DNA of 20,108 nucleotides. It comes from Candidatus Peregrinibacteria bacterium. GTDB taxonomy: Bacteria; Patescibacteriota; Gracilibacteria; UBA1369; LOWO2-01-FULL-3. Location of the stretch: assembly GCA_003566255.1 (NCBI GenBank), contig PXEC01000138.1, positions 1-20,108 on the forward strand, given 5' to 3'. A program made the position numbers and the translations under genes. Below are positions 6,267-12,148 of this stretch, piece after piece. Within the stretch, counting starts at the first letter, position 1. The number at the start of each line of letters is the position of its first letter. The notes under the pieces are model-generated. The model was not told the DNA's origin, made no database searches, and was given only the letters and a program-made list of their open reading frames with translations.

Positions 6267-7501
6267 AAAAGCGTCAAAAAATAATGATCAAATAAACCGC
6301 CGGAAAGAACACAAACACCCAAAACAACCGTCAAAAAAAAGTTTTTTACATTGAGAGATCTCCAAAGCGCGCCGATCATAAGAGCAATCAGCGAAATTCC
6401 GCCAAGCCAGCCCGCCTCGGCGAATGCAAGAAGAAAAATATTATGCACCGGCTGATAATTCCAAGGAAAAAGCTTCGCAAGGTCATAATCCTGCATGACA
6501 ACCGTAAAATTCCCGACCCCCACACCAAGGGGATTATCAAAGAACATTTTCATTGAAATATCCATCAATCTCAGACGCTCTAAAAACGCAGTCTCATAAG
6601 GTAAAAATCCGACACGTTGAAACAGTATCTCCCCCACTCCGGAAGCGTAGACCATCAGCAAAAAAAGAACCACACAACACACGATATATTTAAAATAAGA
6701 CTTCCCACCCCTAAACAACACATAAACAAAACCGGATAAGAAAAAAGCCAGCCAAGCACTTCTGGAAAAACTTAAAACAAGAACGGATAAAAACAAAAAC
6801 CCCAAACTTATAAGAACAAGCCTGTCCCGAATCCTAGTCGACAGAAAAACCAAAAACCAAAAAGCAAAAACCATATACATCCCCAGGACATTAGGATGAG
6901 GGAATGTTCCATAAGGTCTGATAATCTTCTCTCCACCCAAATCCACAGAAGCTATCCCCTTCATTGAAGAATCCAAAACGGGTTCACCTAAAAAGTGCAA
7001 TCCCATGGAGCCCTGCGAATAGTATTGCAGAAGCGCAAGTATCGATTGCAAAAACATCATTCCCACAAAAATCCCGATAACCCGTCTAAAATCCAAAATC
7101 CTGAAAGCAAACAGTAGATAGATAGCGATCATTTCAACAAACCTGATGCCGTAAACCAAGGTATTTCCGGCGTCAACGGAAAACAAAGCTGAAAAGAAAA
7201 CAAAAAATACAAAAATCAAAAACAGAAGAAAAACGCGATCGCTCCTTAAAAACGCCCCAGCTTTTTTAAACGAAAAAGAAGCCCTTTTTTTGACATTAAA
7301 CAACAAGTCCGCGAACAAAAACAAAAATCCTACTATCAGAAAAAACTCGGAAAGATGGAAAAAATAACTGGTATAGGGATTAAAAAGCCCGGAAGGATAA
7401 AGTTGCGGAGAAAACAAAAAAGTCCCTATACCAAACGGCAAAAAAACGAAAAAAAGGTAAAAACAACCCTTTGCGATACGATTTAATAATTTAGTCTTCA
7501 T
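6215..7501 (-). CDS. O-antigen ligase / Wzy polymerase family membrane protein
   Basis: This is a polytopic protein of about 428 residues with roughly ten to twelve hydrophobic helices. It carries a long extracytoplasmic loop and Wzy_C-type signatures: RPYGTFPHPNVLGMYM in the middle and QPVHNIFLLAFAEAGWLG in the C-terminal part. Family members (WaaL, Wzy, PglL) join or polymerise lipid-linked glycans at the outer face of the cytoplasmic membrane. I chose the ATG at 7501, which overlaps the stop of the upstream solute-binding protein gene (TAA at 7493-7491); an in-frame TTG lies at 7507. Substrate cannot be told from sequence. Its 3' end overlaps fmt tail-to-tail by 52 bp. No glycosyltransferase genes are nearby. 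Confidence 0.85.
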   Translation of the reverse strand: MKTKLLNRIAKGCFYLFFVFLPFGIGTFLFSPQLYPSGLFNPYTSYFFHLSEFFLIVGFLFLFADLLFNVKKRASFSFKKAGAFLRSDRVFLLFLIFVFFVFFSALFSVDAGNTLVYGIRFVEMIAIYLLFAFRILDFRRVIGIFVGMMFLQSILALLQYYSQGSMGLHFLGEPVLDSSMKGIASVDLGGEKIIRPYGTFPHPNVLGMYMVFAFWFLVFLSTRIRDRLVLISLGFLFLSVLVLSFSRSAWLAFFLSGFVYVLFRGGKSYFKYIVCCVVLFLLMVYASGVGEILFQRVGFLPYETAFLERLRLMDISMKMFFDNPLGVGVGNFTVVMQDYDLAKLFPWNYQPVHNIFLLAFAEAGWLGGISLIALMIGALWRSLNVKNFFLTVVLGVCVLSGGLFDHYFLTLFQGQVLFVLFLGMNKFE

Positions 7502-8933
7502 CCTCAATTTCTAAGGGAGGCTCAATAACACCGACTTGCGGCAACATCCTTGTGATTTGATCTTGGGCGTCAATAAGATTTGCCCGCGCGGTTTCCCTAT
7601 TTAGATTAGTAAGCCTTATAACCTCCTCAAAAATGTCTTTATACCTATAATAATTGATGATCGGAAAACTCTCGGCGAATCCTATTTGCGAAGCAAAAAC
7701 TCCGTAAATCGGATGGCGTTGCTGCTCCAATATCATGTCTCGTCTGCTCGTCGGCTTTTTCAGTTTGTCAAAGTAGTATTCCAAGTTGCTTTTACTGGTC
7801 AGATCAACCAAGAATTCCCAAGCCAAATCCGGATATTCCGAATTGCGTGAAACGGTTTCAGCAAAATAACTCGCGTATGTCACACGTTTTTCACCCGTCA
7901 CGTCCGGATCAAAAGTTTGAGGAATTGTCGCTATCCTTATGTTATCAGCTCTGATAGTTGAGGCGCCTTGATCACGAAGGACCCCTATTTTATTCAAAAT
8001 CTCATCATACATGAAGGAGTAACCGATGACCATGGAGACTCTTCCTCGCGCAAAAGCCTCTATTTCGTTCGCCCTTGCTTCCGGATCCGCGAGATAAGTC
8101 CCCCATGAGTAATGCCTTTGAGCCTCATCCGCAAAACCTGTAAACAGTTCCAATGCATCAGTAGCAGAATAATCGGTAACACCCCTCTGTGCTCTCGCAA
8201 AAATAGCCTCTGAGATATTTTCGTTATAGAACTCAACCCCATGTTGCAAAAATAAAAGATACAGAATATCCACCGCGCGGCTTATATTATCACTTCTGCC
8301 CATGGCAATACCTCCGACCTCCAAAAATCCGAAATCCGGATCGAATCTGTTTAACAAAAGAACATCCTCCTTAATCCCTTCCCAAGTTGTCGAAGGTCTG
8401 CCCCGAACGGGTATTCTGTCCTCAAAATGCGCCCGGTTATAATAGAGCGCCAGAGTATCAACGGTCATCGGCAACGCATAGACCTGATCGACCCCATATT
8501 CATCAGGCCTGACAAGATCACGATAGGCTACATCCACAAAAACATCCGCAAAGACTTCAGGCAATGTCATGTCTTCCGGCGACAAAAACTCCGGCATCGG
8601 TGTAATTTTTCTGAAATTACTCTTGAACCATGTGTTCTGCATGGAAAAAATATCCGGCCCGCGCCCCTCAGCCATTTCATTCAAAATCAAATTCTGATAT
8701 TCATCAAAATCGGAAAATTTTCGATAATTGATGCGCAACCCCGGATACTTTGCGACAAAATCATCAATGATAGGTCTAATTACCTCCTCATCATCAAACA
8801 TCTTGTAATAAGTAAGCTCCACTCCCTCATACGAGACTTTCTCAACTTGCGGTCTGCGACAACCGCTGAAAAGTAAAGAAGAAACAAGAACAAGTAAAAA
8901 AAGGACTAAAAGGGTTTTTTTGAAAATTTTCAT
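7491..8933 (-). CDS. Extracellular solute-binding lipoprotein, family 1 (sugar type)
   Basis: This 480-residue protein has a lipoprotein signal peptide: positively charged MKIFKK, a hydrophobic core and the lipobox LFSGC with Cys25 as the lipidated residue. The mature part matches SBP_bac_1: a GRGPDIFSMQNTW segment, ALPMTVDTLALYYNRAHF, and GRVSMVIGYSFMY. Such proteins capture sugars or related solutes for an ABC importer. No permease or ATPase genes are in the window, so the partner is elsewhere or it acts alone. The C-terminus is acidic (EPPLEIEDED). It lies 26 bp downstream of the FmdB-type gene and overlaps the downstream ligase-like gene. TAATTT lies seven bases upstream of the ATG and is a weak -10 candidate for a separate transcript. 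Confidence 0.88.
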   Translation of the reverse strand: MKIFKKTLLVLFLLVLVSSLLFSGCRRPQVEKVSYEGVELTYYKMFDDEEVIRPIIDDFVAKYPGLRINYRKFSDFDEYQNLILNEMAEGRGPDIFSMQNTWFKSNFRKITPMPEFLSPEDMTLPEVFADVFVDVAYRDLVRPDEYGVDQVYALPMTVDTLALYYNRAHFEDRIPVRGRPSTTWEGIKEDVLLLNRFDPDFGFLEVGGIAMGRSDNISRAVDILYLLFLQHGVEFYNENISEAIFARAQRGVTDYSATDALELFTGFADEAQRHYSWGTYLADPEARANEIEAFARGRVSMVIGYSFMYDEILNKIGVLRDQGASTIRADNIRIATIPQTFDPDVTGEKRVTYASYFAETVSRNSEYPDLAWEFLVDLTSKSNLEYYFDKLKKPTSRRDMILEQQRHPIYGVFASQIGFAESFPIINYYRYKDIFEEVIRLTNLNRETARANLIDAQDQITRMLPQVGVIEPPLEIEDED

Positions 8934-8959
8934 AGGAACAAATTAGGTTTTTTTAATGA

Positions 8960-9160
8960 TTAAACTTCCGCGCGATCACAAGAGACTTCACGCGGACAGA
9001 AGGCCTTCTTTGGCGAAAAAGAAGTCTTCTCCAAACGTGAAAAATCCGCGCACCCGCAAGAAAGACATCCTATTTCCGCAGTTTTCACGTTCTCCCCGGA
9101 GGACAGCAAATGCTCAAAAACCGCTGAACAAATTCGACACTTAAACTGTAAAATAGGCAT
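8960..9160 (-). CDS. FmdB-type zinc ribbon small protein
   Basis: The product is a 66-residue protein beginning MPILQFKCRIC. The two CxxC knuckles (Cys8/Cys11 and Cys32/Cys35, the second in CLSCG) and the spacing of about 20 residues match the FmdB/putative regulatory zinc-ribbon family. An upstream GTG at 9184 extends the frame by eight codons but sits immediately after the -10 hexamer, so the ATG at 9160 is preferred. The C-terminus after the ribbon is basic and then acidic, without recognisable features. It is the first gene downstream of the strongest promoter in the window and leads to the solute-binding lipoprotein gene. Its function is unknown; a DNA- or protein-binding role is only inferred from the ribbon. 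Confidence 0.8.
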   Translation of the reverse strand: MPILQFKCRICSAVFEHLLSSGENVKTAEIGCLSCGCADFSRLEKTSFSPKKAFCPREVSCDRAEV

Positions 9161-9184
9161 AGGAAATGCGGTTACACACCCCAC

Positions 9185-9213
9185 ATTATAGAAAGCTTAA
9201 TAGTTATTGGCAA
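9185..9213 (-). promoter_or_regulatory. Strong consensus sigma70-type promoter for the FmdB-type gene and downstream genes
   Basis: On the minus strand TTGCCA (9213-9208; 5 of 6) is followed by exactly 17 bp and TATAAT (9190-9185; 6 of 6). The predicted start is about 9178, giving an 18-base leader before the ATG at 9160 without a Shine-Dalgarno motif. The promoter sits just beyond the ssb stop codon (9216). Confidence 0.75.
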
Positions 9214-9215
9214 GC

Positions 9216-9617
9216 TTAAGCAACTGCCGCCTCCTTTTCATCACCGACATCCTCTATCGCGACTTCATTAAGACCATTTTTTGACTTTTTCCAAGTCAGA
9301 ATATTCAGTCCATCCGCCATGATCTCGGTTCGATACTGGCGAACACCGCTCTTGTCCTCGTACGAACTGTTCACAATTCGCCCATCAAGATAGATCGCCA
9401 TCCCCTTTTGCAGATAATTACTGCAAATTTCTCCAAGTTTTTCCCAGGCCACAATACGGTGAAAATCCGCGATATTCCTTTTTTCACCATTACCCGTCTT
9501 GGACAAGCGATTTGTGGCTACCGGAAAAGTAGTCACCGTGTGTCCTGTTTTTGTCTGCCGTATTTCCGGGTCGGCAGCAAGATGCCCAATAAGCATCACC
9601 CGATTCAAACTTCTCAT
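9216..9617 (-). CDS. ssb: Single-stranded DNA-binding protein
   Basis: This 133-residue OB-fold protein coats ssDNA in replication, repair and recombination. It starts MRSLNRVMLIGHLAADPEIR, with the typical GHTVTTFPVATN, WEKLGEICSNYLQKGMAIYL and DGRI segments. I chose the ATG at 9617; a GTG at 9647 would add ten residues that do not resemble SSB. The C-terminus ends in DVGDEKEAAVA and lacks the canonical acidic DDDIPF-type tip that recruits repair proteins. rpsF and rpsR, common neighbours of ssb, are not adjacent. A possible extended -10 (TGCTATTAA, 9656-9648) would give a leader of about 24 bases. Confidence 0.93.
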   Translation of the reverse strand: MRSLNRVMLIGHLAADPEIRQTKTGHTVTTFPVATNRLSKTGNGEKRNIADFHRIVAWEKLGEICSNYLQKGMAIYLDGRIVNSSYEDKSGVRQYRTEIMADGLNILTWKKSKNGLNEVAIEDVGDEKEAAVA

Positions 9618-9707
9618 AATGAATGAGGTTAAAGAATACTTGTACACTTAATAGCAGAGAAGTATTAAGAAATTATTAAATCATGTTAAATTTTCCCTAA
9701 AAAAATG

Positions 9708-9713
9708 TAGAAT
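9708..9713 (+). promoter_or_regulatory. Predicted -10 element for ribE, placing transcription start on the ATG
   Basis: TAGAAT (5 of 6 to TATAAT) ends six bases before the ATG at 9720, so the expected start of transcription is 9720 itself. No good -35 box is seen at 16-18 bp; the region upstream is AT-rich (gttaaa at 9685-9690). No FMN-riboswitch-like leader could fit in such a transcript, and the 102-bp gap to ssb shows no sign of one. Confidence 0.45.
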
Positions 9714-9719
9714 CAAGGT

Positions 9720-10328
9720 ATGTTCACCGGAATAATAAAAGAAATGGGAAAGATAACAGAAGCGCGAAGAAAAGGAGGACCGCTTGTCTTCACCATACAC
9801 GCCCCAAAAACCCTGAAAGACAAAAAAATAGGAGAATCCATCGCGGTCAACGGAGTATGCGTGACAATAGTTTCAATCAAAAATTCCACGTTTACATGTG
9901 AAATAATGAAAGAAAGCGCGGACAGAAGCAATCTGGGAGAACTGGAAAAAAACGACAAAGTTAATCTGGAGCCGGCAACAAAACTGAACGAATCTCTGGA
10001 CGGCCATTTTGTCCAGGGACACGTAGACACTACAACAAAAGTCGAGAAAATTGAAGAAAGCGATTCGCAAACAAAAATCACATTCAAACTTCCGAAAAAG
10101 ATAAGCAAATATCTCGCGTTCAAAGGATCCATATCAATAAACGGCGTAAGCCTGACGATCTGCGAAATAGATGAAAAAACTTTTTCCGTCGCGCTGATCC
10201 CCCACACATTAAAGACCACAAATTTGGGGAATTTGAAAAAAGGAGATAAAGTAAATTTGGAAGTGGATATAATAGCCAGATATCTGGAGAAATTGATAAA
10301 TTCACCGAGACAGATAAATGAAGATTAA
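9720..10328 (+). CDS. ribE: Riboflavin synthase alpha chain
   Basis: The enzyme dismutates two 6,7-dimethyl-8-ribityllumazine molecules into riboflavin and the pyrimidine precursor. The protein is 202 residues and starts with the diagnostic MFTGII. Two lumazine-binding barrels are visible: residues about 1-95 with SIAVNGVCVTI, and about 98-192 with SISINGVSLTI. The link DGHFVQGHVD is also characteristic. It overlaps ribH by 11 bp. Some annotation systems name this gene ribC. Presence of both barrels and normal length indicate an intact enzyme. Confidence 0.96.
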   Translation: MFTGIIKEMGKITEARRKGGPLVFTIHAPKTLKDKKIGESIAVNGVCVTIVSIKNSTFTCEIMKESADRSNLGELEKNDKVNLEPATKLNESLDGHFVQGHVDTTTKVEKIEESDSQTKITFKLPKKISKYLAFKGSISINGVSLTICEIDEKTFSVALIPHTLKTTNLGNLKKGDKVNLEVDIIARYLEKLINSPRQINED

Positions 10329-10785
10329 AAAACACACCGCCAACCCAAGAATCAAAATAAACGGATCAAATCTGAAAATTTGCATCGTGCTTCCCTATTT
10401 CAACGATGAAATAGGCCTTGAGCTTCTTGAGAACGCAAAAAAAGAACTGCTATCACACAAAGTAAAAGAAAAAAACATAAAAATCTTCAGAGTAAGCGGA
10501 GCATTGGAAATCCCCTTCGCGTGTAAAAAAATAATAAAAAAAGAAAAGCCCTCCGCGATAATAGCCCTCGGTGTGATAATAAGAGGAGAAACAAGCCATT
10601 ATGATCTTGTGTGCGAAGAAACCTACCGTGGAATAATGGATATTCAACTAAACGCAGAAATTCCGATCTCTTTCGGAATAATTACCTGCGAAAATATAAA
10701 TCAAGCCAAAAATCGCGCAAGTGAAGAAGGCCTGAACAAAGGCAAAGACGCGGCATTGGCTGCATTAATCCAAACCTCATTATGA
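10318..10785 (+). CDS. ribH: 6,7-dimethyl-8-ribityllumazine synthase
   Basis: The enzyme makes the lumazine substrate of riboflavin synthase from the pyrimidine and 3,4-dihydroxy-2-butanone 4-phosphate. The 155-residue sequence contains SGALEIPFA, ALGVIIRGETSHYDLV with the conserved catalytic His after RGETS, ISFGIITCENINQA, and GKDAALAAL. All are typical lumazine synthase motifs. It starts 11 bp inside the end of ribE and ends with a 4-bp overlap (ATGA) with pgk, so the three genes are likely one transcriptional unit with coupled translation. Confidence 0.95.
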   Translation: MKIKKHTANPRIKINGSNLKICIVLPYFNDEIGLELLENAKKELLSHKVKEKNIKIFRVSGALEIPFACKKIIKKEKPSAIIALGVIIRGETSHYDLVCEETYRGIMDIQLNAEIPISFGIITCENINQAKNRASEEGLNKGKDAALAALIQTSL

Positions 10786-11972
10786 AAATCAGAACAATTG
10801 AAGACATCCCTGAAATAAAAGGGAAGAAAATTCTGCTAAGAGTCGATTTCAACGTTCCTCTGGAAGAAAACGGAGAAGTCCGAGACGACACAAGAATAAA
10901 AGAAAGCCTCCCCACAATAAAAAAATTGATGGAAGAAGGAGGCAGGACAATCATCATGTCTCATCTCGGCAGGCCGAAAGGAAAAGTTGATGAATCCCTC
11001 CGTTTAACGAAAGTGGCCGAACATCTGGAAAAACTTCTGAAAACTCCCGTTAAAAAAAGTCCTGAAATCCTTGGCGAAGAAACAGAAAAAATAATCGCGG
11101 AAATGGAAGATGGCGATATCGTCATGCTGGAAAATATAAGATTCACACCGGAAGAAGAAGAATGCGAACCGGAATTTACAAAAAAACTTGCCGAACTTGG
11201 AGAGATTTTCATCAACGACGCGTTCGGCGCGGCACACAGAAAACACGCTTCCACGGCGGGCCTCGCGGAGCACTTACCCGCACACGCCGGACTTTTGATG
11301 GAGAAAGAAATAAAAGCCCTGTCCCCTCTCTTGAGCGATGAAATTGAAAAGCCTCTGACAGTGATTTTCGGAGGCGCAAAAATCGATACCAAAATAGGAA
11401 TAATTAAAAATTTTCTGGGCAAGGCCGATTATTTTTTAGTTGGAGGCGCGCTGGCAAACACTTTTCTGGCGGCGGCAGGCTACAATGTGGGAGAATCCTT
11501 GTACGAAAAAGACAAAATAGAGACGGCGAGGAATATAATGCTTGATTGCGAAAAAAGAAAAGAACATTTTATACTCCCCCACGATGTTATTTGCGCTGAA
11601 GAAATATCGGAAGAGGCGCAGACCCTGGACGTCCCGGTAGAAGATGTTATGGGAGATATGAAAATTCTGGATATTGGGAAGTGGACAACGGAAAAATACT
11701 GCGACATTTTAGAAAAATCAAAAACTGTGATATGGAACGGGCCGCTTGGTCTTTCGGAACACACTCCGTTTCAGAAAGGGACAAAAACAGTCGCTGAATT
11801 TTTGGCAAAACACGATTGCGTTTCCATAATAGGAGGCGGCGATACAGCGGACGCAATCAAAAGCTTGGGAATAGACGAAAATGGATTCACTCACATCTCA
11901 ACCGGCGGCGGCGCCTGCATAGAATTCCTTTCCGGAGACAAACTCCCCGGGATAGAGGCGTTGAAGAAGTAA
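10782..11972 (+). CDS. pgk: Phosphoglycerate kinase
   Basis: This glycolytic enzyme interconverts 1,3-bisphosphoglycerate/ADP and 3-phosphoglycerate/ATP. The 396-residue length is standard. Visible motifs are LLRVDFNVPL (18-27), the substrate-binding Arg38 in DDTRIKE, SHLGRPKG, GGAKIDTKIGII at the hinge, and the C-terminal nucleotide-binding GGGDTADAIK and STGGGACIEFLSG. The start overlaps the ribH stop as ATGA. No other glycolytic genes are adjacent. The large palindrome begins 14 bp after its stop codon. Confidence 0.97.
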   Translation: MKIRTIEDIPEIKGKKILLRVDFNVPLEENGEVRDDTRIKESLPTIKKLMEEGGRTIIMSHLGRPKGKVDESLRLTKVAEHLEKLLKTPVKKSPEILGEETEKIIAEMEDGDIVMLENIRFTPEEEECEPEFTKKLAELGEIFINDAFGAAHRKHASTAGLAEHLPAHAGLLMEKEIKALSPLLSDEIEKPLTVIFGGAKIDTKIGIIKNFLGKADYFLVGGALANTFLAAAGYNVGESLYEKDKIETARNIMLDCEKRKEHFILPHDVICAEEISEEAQTLDVPVEDVMGDMKILDIGKWTTEKYCDILEKSKTVIWNGPLGLSEHTPFQKGTKTVAEFLAKHDCVSIIGGGDTADAIKSLGIDENGFTHISTGGGACIEFLSGDKLPGIEALKK

Positions 11973-11985
11973 TATCGAAGAAGAA

Positions 11986-12148
11986 TGAGGGGATGTGTGT
12001 GTGATTTCTATAGTTCGGTATGTATGAGCGAAAAACGGCTTGGTCAAAAACGAAGTTTTTGCGGTTTTCGCGAATTCAAGGCAGGCTTTTCGCTGGAAAA
12101 AGCCGTCCGCCGGTACCGAATTATAGAAATCACACACGCATCCCCTTA
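11986..12148. repeat. 163-bp palindromic element with a 35-bp stem between pgk and the VirD4/TraC-like gene
   Basis: Arms at 11986-12020 and 12114-12148 pair along all 35 positions. Thirty-two are Watson-Crick and three (12013/12121, 11996/12138, 11987/12147) are G-U in plus-strand RNA. Within the 93-bp interior are two further hairpins. One is at 12045-12061 (CAAAAAC/GTTTTTG, loop GAA). The other is at 12084-12104 (GGCTTTT/AAAAGCC). No transposase, no flanking duplication and no run of T after either arm are visible, so it does not look like an ordinary intrinsic terminator. The right arm includes the stop codon (12146-12148) of the convergent ATPase gene. It could be a MITE-like palindrome, a structured RNA or a bidirectional transcription barrier. 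Confidence 0.85.

Noticed and set aside
8427..8876. 149-codon plus-strand open frame inside the solute-binding protein gene
   Set aside because: It is antisense to a gene with clear family motifs, has no recognisable domain, and is a frame shadow.
9161..9184. GTG start at 9184 for the FmdB-type gene
   Set aside because: It directly abuts the TATAAT hexamer, so it cannot lie in the transcript from that promoter.
9618..9647. GTG start at 9647 for ssb
   Set aside because: Ten additional residues are not SSB-like, and the GTG lies directly downstream of a -10-like element.
9618..9719. FMN riboswitch upstream of ribE
   Set aside because: The gap is too short and AT-rich and has no conserved RFN-type helices. 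A -10 element sits directly before the ATG.
11986..12148. Integron attC site or CRISPR-like repeat
   Set aside because: No R'/R'' core sites (RYYYAAC/GTTRRRY) were seen and there is only one copy. No integrase or Cas genes are present.
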